DNA of 64,000 nt from [Mycobacterium] manitobense. Lineage in GTDB: Bacteria; Actinomycetota; Actinomycetes; Mycobacteriales; Mycobacteriaceae. The stretch is from positions 124,001 through 188,000 of the forward strand of contig NZ_JACKSJ010000148.1 in the NCBI RefSeq assembly GCF_025821665.1, given 5' to 3'. Both the position numbers and the translations under genes were made by a program. Positions 16,778 through 25,146 of the stretch are shown in pieces. Position 1 is the stretch's first letter; each line of letters begins with the position of its first letter. A model generated the notes under the pieces. The model was not told the DNA's origin and searched no databases. It was given only the letters and a program-made list of their open reading frames with translations.

Positions 16778-18978
16778 TTTGTCGCGGCGCCGATCTCAGC
16801 GTCGAGCCTCGGCGACAGGGTCCGGACATAGGTCCCTGTCAGGTGGCTCGCATCGCGGTAGACCAACACGTTGCCGATGACCGCGGCGCACTGCTCCGTC
16901 GGGCAGATGGCTCCGTTGAGGTCGATGATGGTGACGTCGTCGAGCCCGGCCTTCGCTTCGAACTGCTCCGCGCCGAGATCGCCGGGCACCATCTTCGACC
17001 GGTCACCGGCGCACTTGGTGAGCTTGTCCGGATTCTGTTGTACGCATTCGGGTATGTCGAACGTCGGGGTCGGCGTGTCCTGGATGACCACCACCGGGAT
17101 ACCGGCCTTGTTCAGCGCCTCGTAGTTGCGCCTGAGGCCCTCCGCCAGCGCACTGATGTTGGCTGCGTCGAAGTTGGCCTGCCCGTCGAGTATCACCCGC
17201 TTCTTGATGCTGCTGGTGATCATCATGGTCGGCTTCTCCGTGGTGAGCAGCTTGTCGAGCAGGGACCTGCCCCACTCCTGGCAGGACGGGTACGGGTCGC
17301 CGTCCTTGGTGGTGGTCAGGACGTCGGCGAAGGAACACGCGGCCTTGGTGTACTCGACGAGCTTCCAGCCTCGCGCCGTGGCGACCTCGGCGAGGCCGGG
17401 CACCCACTGATTGGCATGGGAGTCACCGACGACCGCCACCACCGTCGAGGAGTCCTTCTTGCCGTAGACACACGACATCACGTCGCTGTTCTCTTGTGTC
17501 TGAGTGCAATCGGTGTAGTCATTGGCCGCGACGTTCGGCGCCGGAACGATCGAGGCGGACTGATCCTTCGGCGCGCCGTTCTGATCGCCCAGCGGTTTCG
17601 GGCCGAGCGCACCCGCGCCCACCACTGCCTTCGGGTCGAGATTCGCCTGCGGACCGGCGGCGCTCTGGTCGGCCGACGAGTCCCCCACCGCGACCTGGCC
17701 GATCGTCGGCGGCACGAACGGCGGCGGCGGCGGCCAGTTCGCCATGTACAGACCCATGCCGACGATCAGCGACACCACCGTGGCGACACCCGCAGCCCGC
17801 AGCATGTGCGCCGAGGTCGGGAACAGGTTGCGAGAGTATCGAATCGGATTCTCCACGAACCGGTACAGCAGGTAAGCCGGTATCGCCGACGCCGTCACCG
17901 TGATCAATCCCTCGACCGGGGTGAGCGGCCGCCCGAGTGCTGCAGCGGTGAACATCAGCACCGGCCAGTGGCACAGATAGAGCGAGTACGACATTCGCCC
18001 GACGACCTGCATCGGCGCGGTGCCGAGCACCGCCACCGGTCCGGCGCGGCCCGCGGTGAAGCCGGCGAAGATGATCGCCGCGGTGCCGAGGCACGGGATC
18101 AGGGCCCAGTAACCGGGATAGGGAAATTCCGTCGTGATGTAGAACGCCCCGGCGAAGATGGTGACCAAGCCGGCCCAGCCGACCACGATCGCGGCCGGCT
18201 TCGGCAGCTTCCAGGCGGTGAACGTGAGCATGGCCAGTGCGCCGCCGAGGGCGAATTCCCATGCTCTGGTGGTGGTGACGAAGTAGGCCTTGGCCGGGTT
18301 CTCCACCGAGTAGTACACCGACCACAGGAATGACGGCACACCGACGAGTGCGAATGCAGCGAGCAGCGCCGGACCCATCGCGCGCCGCCCGCGCTGGAAC
18401 GTGCGGGCGGCGGTGTAGGCCAACAGGCATGGCCACAACAGGTAGAACTGTTCCTCGACCGACAGTGACCAGAAGTGTTCGAGGATGCTCTCCGTGGAGT
18501 TCTGGGAGAAGTAATCCGTGCTCTCCGCGGCCAGTCGCCAGTTCATGCTGTACGTCGCGGTGGCGATGATGTCCTGAGCGGTGGGAATCCACCGGCTGCG
18601 CGGCAGCAGCACGATGGTGAGAACGGCGACAGCCACGAAGACCACGGTGGGCGCGGGCAACAGCCGTTTGGCACGGCGGCCGTAGAAGCGTCGCAGTTTC
18701 AGACGCCCCGTCGTCCGCAGCTCCTGGACGAGCAGTTGCGTGATGAGGAAGCCCGAGATGACGAAGAACACGTCCAGCGACACGAAGCCGCCGGGGAAGA
18801 ACGGCACGCCGGCGTGCCACACCATGATCATCAGGATGGACAGGGCGCGCAGCCCCTCGATGTCCTTGCGGTGAGCACCCGCCTTCGGGGTGGCGACCGC
18901 GGTCGCCTTCTTACGTGTCGGGCCTGCGGGCGGCTTGTCCTGCGCGGCGGCGGGGCCGCGCTCCACGGTGTACGTCAC
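16774..18978 (-). CDS. acyltransferase 3 with C-terminal SGNH domain, second copy
   Basis: A 734-residue paralogue of the acyltransferase at 6830-9004, with the same order: HRKDIEGLRALSILMIMVWHAG, FFVISGFLITQLL, RRFYGRRAKRLLPAP, about ten membrane segments, a linker near residues 415-465 and an SGNH domain with GDSHANQW and a C-terminal DASHLTGTYVRTL. A 40-residue polar N-terminal tail rich in Lys and Ala precedes the membrane domain. The start is GTG with a GAGGGGCGA ribosome site. It is the third gene of the minus-strand operon after gmd and fcl, and probably acylates a different position or sugar from its relative. Confidence 0.92.
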   Translation of the reverse strand: MTYTVERGPAAAQDKPPAGPTRKKATAVATPKAGAHRKDIEGLRALSILMIMVWHAGVPFFPGGFVSLDVFFVISGFLITQLLVQELRTTGRLKLRRFYGRRAKRLLPAPTVVFVAVAVLTIVLLPRSRWIPTAQDIIATATYSMNWRLAAESTDYFSQNSTESILEHFWSLSVEEQFYLLWPCLLAYTAARTFQRGRRAMGPALLAAFALVGVPSFLWSVYYSVENPAKAYFVTTTRAWEFALGGALAMLTFTAWKLPKPAAIVVGWAGLVTIFAGAFYITTEFPYPGYWALIPCLGTAAIIFAGFTAGRAGPVAVLGTAPMQVVGRMSYSLYLCHWPVLMFTAAALGRPLTPVEGLITVTASAIPAYLLYRFVENPIRYSRNLFPTSAHMLRAAGVATVVSLIVGMGLYMANWPPPPPFVPPTIGQVAVGDSSADQSAAGPQANLDPKAVVGAGALGPKPLGDQNGAPKDQSASIVPAPNVAANDYTDCTQTQENSDVMSCVYGKKDSSTVVAVVGDSHANQWVPGLAEVATARGWKLVEYTKAACSFADVLTTTKDGDPYPSCQEWGRSLLDKLLTTEKPTMMITSSIKKRVILDGQANFDAANISALAEGLRRNYEALNKAGIPVVVIQDTPTPTFDIPECVQQNPDKLTKCAGDRSKMVPGDLGAEQFEAKAGLDDVTIIDLNGAICPTEQCAAVIGNVLVYRDASHLTGTYVRTLSPRLDAEIGAATK

Positions 18979-19005
18979 CGTCGCCCCTCTTCTGCGTAAG
19001 TGATG

Positions 19006-19995
19006 TCAGGCATCTCGACCCCCCGGGGCACAGGCGACCGGCCGCTCGCCGGCGGCATTGGCCCGGAACCACTCGTAGGCCTCACGGATGCCCTCGTCGA
19101 GTTCGATGCGCGGTCGCCACCCGGTCGCGGCGATGCGGGAGACGTCGAGCAGCTTGCGCAACGTCCCGTCAGGCCGGGAGGTGTCCCAGGTGATACGGCC
19201 CGTGAATCCGACCGCCGCGGCGACGTGTCCCGCCAGCGCTCGAATGGTGAGATCCTCTCCCACACCGATATTCACGATCTCCGGGTCGTCGTAGGTGTCG
19301 AGCAGGTGCACGATGGCACGGCCCAGGTCGTCGGCGTGCAGGAACTCCCGGCGCGGCTCGCCGGACCCCCACAGCACCACCTCGTCCCGGTTCTCTTCGA
19401 CCGCCGTGTGGAACCGGTAGATCATGCCGGGAAGTACGTGTGAGTTCTCCGGGTCGAAGTTGTCGCCCGGGCCGTAGAGATTGGTCGGCATCGCCGCGAT
19501 CCACGGCAGTCCGTACTGCCGGCGCACCGCGCGCAGGTGGGTGATGCCGGCGATCTTGGCCACTGCATAGGCCTCGTTGGTCGGCTCGAGCGCACCGGTC
19601 AGCAGCGACGACTCCGGAATCGGTTGCGGCGCGTGTTTGGGGTAGATGCAGGACGACCCGAGAAACACCAACCGGGGCACCTGGAGCTCGCGAGCGGCAT
19701 CCATCACGTTCACCTGGATGCGGACGTTGTCGGAGAGGAACTCCGCCGGCGACGCGTCGTTGGCGGCGATACCGCCCACTCGCGCCGCCGCCAGCACCAC
19801 CACGTCCGGCCGCAGATCATGCAGGTAGTCGAATGTCGCCGCGCGGTCCCGCAGGTCGAGCTGCGAAGAACCGACACCTGCGATGTCGTCGAATCCGGCC
19901 GCCACGAATGCGCGCTGAATCGCAGAACCGGCCAGGCCCCGGTGGCCGGCGATGTACACCCTCGCGTCCCGGTCGAGGGGCGCCACGTCAACCAC
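19006..19995 (-). CDS. fcl: GDP-L-fucose synthase
   Basis: A 329-residue extended SDR enzyme that epimerises and reduces GDP-4-keto-6-deoxy-D-mannose to GDP-L-fucose with NADPH. Visible are the Rossmann start YIAGHRGLAGSAI, the fucose-synthase signature GSSCIYPKHAPQPIPE, the catalytic YAVAK and the NLYGPGDNF segment. The frame extends to 20034, but GTG at 19995 overlaps the gmd stop by 8 bases and its N-terminus resembles mycobacterial EpiA (VAPLDRDARVYIAG); GTG at 19986 is also possible. Directly downstream of gmd, which makes its substrate. An epimerase-only variant (as EpiA was once named) is the main alternative. Confidence 0.88.
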   Translation of the reverse strand: MVDVAPLDRDARVYIAGHRGLAGSAIQRAFVAAGFDDIAGVGSSQLDLRDRAATFDYLHDLRPDVVVLAAARVGGIAANDASPAEFLSDNVRIQVNVMDAARELQVPRLVFLGSSCIYPKHAPQPIPESSLLTGALEPTNEAYAVAKIAGITHLRAVRRQYGLPWIAAMPTNLYGPGDNFDPENSHVLPGMIYRFHTAVEENRDEVVLWGSGEPRREFLHADDLGRAIVHLLDTYDDPEIVNIGVGEDLTIRALAGHVAAAVGFTGRITWDTSRPDGTLRKLLDVSRIAATGWRPRIELDEGIREAYEWFRANAAGERPVACAPGGRDA

Positions 19996-20983
19996 GGCTT
20001 CGGACTTCCGCGAGCGCCAGCTCGCTGTCGGCATCGACCATCAGCCGCGCCAGATCCGGCGCGAGCACCTTGGCCTTCCAGCCCAGCACTTCCCGCGCCT
20101 TCGACGGGTCCCCGATCAAAGAGTCCACCTCCGATGGACGCAGGTAGCGATCGTCGAACTTGACGTAGCGCTGCCAGTCCAGCCCGGCGTGGTCGAACGC
20201 GAACTGGACGAAGTCCCGCACCGAGTAGGCGGTGCCGGTGGCGACCACGTAGTCATCAGGTCGTTCGGCCTGCAGCATCAACCACATGGCCTCGACGTAC
20301 TCCTTGGCGTAACCCCAGTCGCGGACGGCGTCGAGGTTGCCCAGATAGAGGTCGCAGTCCAGGCCGGCCTTGATCCGCGCCACCGCGCGGGAGATCTTCC
20401 TGGTCACGAACGTCTCGCCGCGACGGGGTGATTCGTGGTTGAACAGGATGCCGTTGACCGCGAACATGCCGTACGCCTCGCGGTAGTTGCGGGTGATCCA
20501 GTAGGAGTACACCTTGGCCGCCCCGTACGGACTGCGCGGCCAGAACGGCGTGTGTTCGTCCTGCGGCGGTGGGCTCGCGCCGAACATCTCCGAACTCGAC
20601 GCCTGGTAGAACCGGCAGTTCAGGTTGATCATCCGGATGGCCTCGAGTAACCGGGTGGTCCCCAGTCCCGTGGTGTCGCCGGTGAACTCAGGCTCGTCGA
20701 AGCTCACGCGCACATGGGACTGGGCGGCGAGGTGGTAGACCTCGTCCGGCTTGATCCGCTGCAGCAGGGTCACCAGACGCGACCCGTCGGTCAGATCGCC
20801 GTAGTGCAGGAAGAAGCGAGCACCCTCCACGTGGGGGTCGGTGTAGATGTGTTCCAACCGTCCGGTGTTGAAGGTCGATGCGCGGCGGATCAGCCCGTGC
20901 ACCTCGTAGCCCTTCTCGAGCAGGAGTTCCGCCAGGTAGGACCCGTCCTGCCCGGTGACCCCGGTGATGAACGCCCGTTTCAT
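19988..20983 (-). CDS. gmd: GDP-mannose 4,6-dehydratase
   Basis: A 331-residue cytosolic SDR enzyme converting GDP-D-mannose to GDP-4-keto-6-deoxy-D-mannose. Family hallmarks are all visible: AFITGVTGQDGSYLAELLL, GLIRRASTFNTGRL, the YHLAAQSHV segment, the SSEMFG element, the catalytic YGAAK, and FNHESPRRGETFVTRK. The ATG at 20983 has a GGCGGGAG ribosome site; the upstream in-frame ATG at 21010 would add nine unconserved residues. It is first in a nine-gene minus-strand operon ending at 11059. Its product feeds Fcl, and perhaps the DegT aminotransferase at 25147-26238. Confidence 0.93.
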   Translation of the reverse strand: MKRAFITGVTGQDGSYLAELLLEKGYEVHGLIRRASTFNTGRLEHIYTDPHVEGARFFLHYGDLTDGSRLVTLLQRIKPDEVYHLAAQSHVRVSFDEPEFTGDTTGLGTTRLLEAIRMINLNCRFYQASSSEMFGASPPPQDEHTPFWPRSPYGAAKVYSYWITRNYREAYGMFAVNGILFNHESPRRGETFVTRKISRAVARIKAGLDCDLYLGNLDAVRDWGYAKEYVEAMWLMLQAERPDDYVVATGTAYSVRDFVQFAFDHAGLDWQRYVKFDDRYLRPSEVDSLIGDPSKAREVLGWKAKVLAPDLARLMVDADSELALAEVRSRG

Positions 20984-21314
20984 ATGTTGCACTCCCGCCC
21001 CGTTCGTCACTTCGATGCCGCGCTGGCAAACGATCCCCTGGTTGCAGTGCTTACACGGTGATCAAGGCTTACGCGAACGGAACAGCAATCTTTTACCTCG
21101 ATTTTTCGAGATCGTTTTATTACCTCAGGCGTAAGAAATTGACTTCGCACGAAAATCTCGGCAACTTTCGCCGCAAAACCGGCCAACATGCGTTTCGTGG
21201 CTTATCGTTGCGCACGGGGCGGGACTCGGCTTGGCCGCGGCATGGCGGTCGCGTAGTGAAAAAAGAATACGAATCAACGGCACTGCCGGATGTCCGGCAC
21301 CGATGGGGGAAATC
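20984..21314. promoter_or_regulatory. divergent promoter region between gmd and the wzc-like kinase
   Basis: This 331-bp non-coding stretch is AT-rich around 21060-21140 compared with its flanks. Visible elements are a direct repeat GCTTACACG (21049-21057) and GCTTACGCG (21067-21075), the inverted match GCGTAAG at 21129-21135, and a small hairpin CTCGA-TTTT-TCGAG inside 21085-21110. It must hold promoters for both the long minus-strand operon and the kinase gene, but no single -35/-10 pair stands out. Confidence 0.5.
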
Positions 21315-22838
21315 GTGGATCTTCGCTCCTACCTCGCCATATTGGCCAAGCGGGCGTGGCTGATCGTCAGTGTGGTGGTGATGTGCCTGGCGGCAGCTGC
21401 GGGTTCGATCCTGCTCATGACGCCGACGTACCGCGGCGACGCGCAGTTGTTCGTGTCCACGCAGATCAGCTCGGGCAATCTCAACCAGGAGCTATTCCAG
21501 GGCAGCAACTTTTCGGCAGAGCGTGTCAAGTCCTACTCACAGCTCGTCACCAGCCCGACGGTGCTCGATCCGGTGATCGCGGAACTGAGCCTGCCGCTGG
21601 ACGCTCGGCAATTAGCCGATCATGTTTCGGCGAAGGTTCCGCTGGAGACGGTCATGATCGACATCTCCGCGACATCGGACTCGCCGGAGATCGCCGCCGC
21701 GATCGCCAACTCCGTCGCCAACAGCCTGGCCAAGGTGATCGGGGAACTGGAGTCGTCGGAGACGAGGGGCTCGTCCCCGGTCAAGGCCACGGTGGTGACC
21801 CCGGCCATGGTGCCGGCCTCGCCGACGTCGCCCAGCATTCCGATCAACCTCGGGTTGGGACTGCTGGTCGGACTCATCGCCGGAGTGGGGCTGGCGGTGC
21901 TGCTGGAGAAGCTGAACACCAGCGTCAAGGACACCGCTGATCTCGCGGCGGTGACCGACATCCCGGTGCTGGCGCACGTCGTTCGTGACACCCGTCGCGG
22001 TGCCACCGCCATCGTGCGCGACGACCATCTCGGCAGCCGTAGCGAGGCCTACCGGCAGTTGCGGACCAACCTGCAGTTCGCCGCCGTGGACCGGATGCCG
22101 AAGGTCATCGTCGTCACCAGCGCGCTCGCCGGCGAGGGAAAGAGTTCGGTGGCAGGCAATCTCGCGGTGGCGATGTCACACGTCGGCGTGCGGGTGTGCC
22201 TCGTCGACGGCGACCTCAGACGGCCGTCTGTGGCCAGCTACTTCAAACTCAATGCACCTCTCGGTCTGAGCAATGCACTGGTCGGCCGCGCCAGCCTGGA
22301 CCAGATACTGCAGCCGGTGGACAACGGGTTCGCCGTCATCACCAGCGGCCCGGTGCCACCCAATCCGGCTGAGCTGCTCAGCTCCAAGCGGTTCCCGGGG
22401 TTGCTGCGCGAACTCACCGAGAAATTCGAGGTGGTCCTGATCGACGCGCCGCCCACGCTGCCCGCGGCGGATGCGGTGGTGCTGGCCGCTCTTGCCGACG
22501 CCGTGCTGTTCGTCGTCCAGGCGGGCAAGACGACCATGCCGCAGATGCAGCGGGCGCTCAAGAGCCTGGAGCAGGTGAACGCCCGAGTGCTCGGCACCGT
22601 GCTCAACATGGTGCCGTCGAGGAATGCCGGCAAGAGCCGGTACTGGTACGGCACCGGCTACACCTACCGGCCGCATGCCAGGCCGGTCGACACGGCCATC
22701 ACCGAACCACGCAGGAATCCGCCGAGGCCCGCGCCGCAGGTACGCAACGGGACACCACCGGAGCACGCGACGTCGACGATGGTGAAACCGCCACGGCAGA
22801 ACGGGAACGATCCGCACGTTCCGCCCCGGACGGACTGA
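21315..22838 (+). CDS. polysaccharide co-polymerase and tyrosine autokinase (Wzz plus BY-kinase)
   Basis: About 507 residues. The N-terminal Wzz/chain-length domain has a first membrane segment near residues 15-35 and a second near 170-195. The C-terminal cytosolic BY-kinase has Walker A ALAGEGKSS near residue 270, Walker A' CLVDGDLRRPS and Walker B VVLIDAPPT. A Tyr cluster (SRYWYGTGYTYRP) follows, as expected for autophosphorylation, then a Pro-rich tail. Such proteins control chain length and export through phosphorylation cycles with the Wzy polymerase. GTG at 21315 is chosen for its GGGGGA site; ATG at 21303 is four codons longer. No cognate tyrosine phosphatase is in the window. Co-transcribed with the glycosyltransferase downstream. 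Confidence 0.88.
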   Translation: MDLRSYLAILAKRAWLIVSVVVMCLAAAAGSILLMTPTYRGDAQLFVSTQISSGNLNQELFQGSNFSAERVKSYSQLVTSPTVLDPVIAELSLPLDARQLADHVSAKVPLETVMIDISATSDSPEIAAAIANSVANSLAKVIGELESSETRGSSPVKATVVTPAMVPASPTSPSIPINLGLGLLVGLIAGVGLAVLLEKLNTSVKDTADLAAVTDIPVLAHVVRDTRRGATAIVRDDHLGSRSEAYRQLRTNLQFAAVDRMPKVIVVTSALAGEGKSSVAGNLAVAMSHVGVRVCLVDGDLRRPSVASYFKLNAPLGLSNALVGRASLDQILQPVDNGFAVITSGPVPPNPAELLSSKRFPGLLRELTEKFEVVLIDAPPTLPAADAVVLAALADAVLFVVQAGKTTMPQMQRALKSLEQVNARVLGTVLNMVPSRNAGKSRYWYGTGYTYRPHARPVDTAITEPRRNPPRPAPQVRNGTPPEHATSTMVKPPRQNGNDPHVPPRTD

Positions 22839-22839
22839 C

Positions 22840-24081
22840 ATGGTGGCGGGCGGCCTCGACGTCCTCCTTGTCAGCTTCTACTACGAGCCCGAACCGACCG
22901 GGATAGCGCCTTACGCCGCCGGATTGGCCCGCGGGCTGGTCGAACGGGGACACCGGGTCCGGGCCGTCGTCGGGTACCCGCACTACCCGCAGTGGAAAAT
23001 CGCCGAGGGATACCGCGGGTTGCGGATGCGCGAGGTGATCGACGGCGTCGATGTCACCCGGGTGCGTCACCCTGTCCCGAGCACCTCGACCGGCGTCGGC
23101 CGCATCGCGATGGAAGCGGCGTTCGCGTCCCACGCCGCGATGATCCGCGGCCGCAGGCCCGACGTCGTGCTGGCCGTCAGCCCCGCATTACTCAGTGTGG
23201 CAACGGCTTTGACGTGGCGCCGGGCGGGCCGGACCGCGGTGGGAGTCATCACCCAGGACATCTACTCGCGTGCCGCCGTGGAGACCGAGGCGCTCGGTGG
23301 CCGCGGCGCGGGCGCGGTGGCCCGGCTCGAGCGTCGACTGTTGTCGCGGGTCGACGGCGTCTCCGTCATCCACGACTTGTTCGGCGACGTGGTCACCGAG
23401 CTGGGCATCGATCCGGCGAAGATCACCGTCATCCGCAATTGGAGTCACATCGCCGAACCCGCGCGCGACAGATCGGCCTCCCGCCGCCGGCTCGCCTGGC
23501 GTGATGACGAGGTGATCGCGCTGCACGCCGGCAACATGGGCGAGAAGCAGGGGCTCGAGAACGTCGTCGACGCAGCGCGCATCGCGCAGAAGGAGTCGCT
23601 GCCCATCCGTTTCGTGCTTCTCGGCGATGGGGCACGGCGGCGGGCACTCGAGTCGCTCGGTTCAGGGTTGAGCACCCTCGAGTTCCTCGATCCGCTTCCC
23701 GACGGCGAATTCGAGAACGCGCTCGGCGCCGCGGACGTGCTCATCCTCAACGAGAAGCCCGGTGTCGCCGAGATGAGTGTGCCCAGCAAGCTGACGTCGT
23801 ATTTCGCGGCGGGCCGGCCGGTGGTGGCGGCCACCGACCCACGCAGCGGGTCCAAGCGGGAGATGCAGGCGGCCGGCGCCGGTACCTGCGTGGAATCGGG
23901 CAAGCCGCAAGCTCTCCTCGACGCAGCACTGCGCACGGGTGAAGACCGAGGGGGAGCGAGTCGGCTGGGCAGCCGGGGACGCGAGTATGCCCGCCAAGTG
24001 CTTTCCCGTTCCAGCGCACTGGACGCCTACGAAGCCTGGATAGAGGAACTGCGGTCCCGAGCGCGCGCGTCAGCTCACTGA
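22840..24081 (+). CDS. GT4 glycosyltransferase, WcaI-like
   Basis: A 413-residue glycosyltransferase with the N-terminal pattern of WcaI-type enzymes (LLVSFYYEPEPTGIAPYAAGLARGL, then VVGYPHYPQWKI) and a GT4 C-terminal half with ALHAGNMGEKQGLENVVDA, FVLLGDGARRRAL and a donor-site region ending in VPSKLTSYFAAGRPVVAATD. WcaI enzymes add a fucose in colanic acid assembly, which would fit the gmd-fcl pair here, but donor specificity cannot be read reliably. The ATG follows the kinase stop by one base. Its last 12 bases overlap the convergent esterase gene. Confidence 0.87.
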   Translation: MVAGGLDVLLVSFYYEPEPTGIAPYAAGLARGLVERGHRVRAVVGYPHYPQWKIAEGYRGLRMREVIDGVDVTRVRHPVPSTSTGVGRIAMEAAFASHAAMIRGRRPDVVLAVSPALLSVATALTWRRAGRTAVGVITQDIYSRAAVETEALGGRGAGAVARLERRLLSRVDGVSVIHDLFGDVVTELGIDPAKITVIRNWSHIAEPARDRSASRRRLAWRDDEVIALHAGNMGEKQGLENVVDAARIAQKESLPIRFVLLGDGARRRALESLGSGLSTLEFLDPLPDGEFENALGAADVLILNEKPGVAEMSVPSKLTSYFAAGRPVVAATDPRSGSKREMQAAGAGTCVESGKPQALLDAALRTGEDRGGASRLGSRGREYARQVLSRSSALDAYEAWIEELRSRARASAH

Positions 24082-24975
24082 CGGCGCGTTCACATTGCCG
24101 AGCCGGCTCCACAGGAACCCGGTGCTGTCCCACGGATCGGTGGTGGTGCCTGCATCGCCGCCCGAGCCCGGCCACCCGTGGTCTTCCCCGTCGATGACAT
24201 CACGCACCACCTCGCGGCCGTTCGCACACGGCCACGTCGTCACGGTCGCCGGCGGCTCCGACTGCACCATGGGTTTGGGTGAACAGCTCGCAGCCCGGAT
24301 GAACGGCGCCAACGCCTCGTCGATCGACGGATACACCAGATTGTTGCCCGGTCCGCCGACACTCGTCCCGCCGGCGACAGGGACGACCGCGTCCTGTGCG
24401 CCGTGCACCGCGACCACAGTCAACGGCGCCGGGTCCGGGCACGGCACCGTCAGCGCACCGGCGACGATGCCGATGCCGGCGAGATCTCCCGGCCGCGAAC
24501 ATGCCCAGGCGTACGAGAGCATCCCTCCGTTGGAGGCGCCGACGGCGAACACACGCCTCGGATCGACGTCGTCCTCCGCGATGAGTCGGTCCCGCAGTTC
24601 GTGCAGGAAGGCGACGTCGTCGACTTTCGGGCTGTTGTACTTGCGGCAGCAGAAGCCGGCGTTCCAGCGGCCCTCGAGCGCGTCCGGATAGGCGACCACG
24701 AATCCGTACCGTTCGGCGAGGCCGTCCCAGCCGAACGACTTTCGCGCCTCTTCGGCAGATCCGTTGGCGCCGTGCGAGACGACCACCAACGGCGCACCCG
24801 ATCCCGCGGACGAGGGGTGGTAGACGATCGCAGAGCGCTCACCCGCCGGTCCGGGCAGGGCGATAGTCCGGTCGTCGGCGGAACCGCAGGCCGACACCAG
24901 GCCGAGCAGGAGGGTGAGCGCGAAGCTCAAAGCCAGTGCCGCCGGCAGATGCCGGCTCAGTGCTCTGCGCTGCAT
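24070..24975 (-). CDS. lpqC: LpqC-like lipoprotein esterase (PHB-depolymerase family)
   Basis: A 301-residue alpha/beta-hydrolase with a signal peptide and lipobox VSAC (Cys about residue 30), predicted on the outer face of the cytoplasmic membrane. The nucleophile elbow is GASNGG, VVSHGANGSAEEA supplies the oxyanion region, and EDHGWPG holds the likely catalytic His. Paired Cys (FCCRKY, PCPDP, CSPKP, WPCANG) suggest disulfides. Length and layout match mycobacterial LpqC, annotated as a poly(3-hydroxybutyrate)-depolymerase-like esterase. It is convergent with the glycosyltransferase. It might remove acyl groups from the EPS, but no evidence shows this. Confidence 0.8.
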   Translation of the reverse strand: MQRRALSRHLPAALALSFALTLLLGLVSACGSADDRTIALPGPAGERSAIVYHPSSAGSGAPLVVVSHGANGSAEEARKSFGWDGLAERYGFVVAYPDALEGRWNAGFCCRKYNSPKVDDVAFLHELRDRLIAEDDVDPRRVFAVGASNGGMLSYAWACSRPGDLAGIGIVAGALTVPCPDPAPLTVVAVHGAQDAVVPVAGGTSVGGPGNNLVYPSIDEALAPFIRAASCSPKPMVQSEPPATVTTWPCANGREVVRDVIDGEDHGWPGSGGDAGTTTDPWDSTGFLWSRLGNVNAPSVS

Positions 24976-25146
24976 TCGGCTGGTCCCCCGTCGCTCACGC
25001 CGGCGCGGTGCCAGCTATCAGGCGCTCGACGAGCCGAAGTGCCCCGCCACCTCGGTCCGCCCGCACGAAACACATTGTCGCCGATCGTACCGTTGCTCGC
25101 ACGGCGCAACGCGTTTAACGGAAACTCGTCTCCCGGCAAACAACAG

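Noticed and set aside
16729..18333. 534-codon plus-strand frame opposite the second SGNH acyltransferase
   Set aside because: No motif and no ribosome site; the minus strand encodes a well-supported protein.
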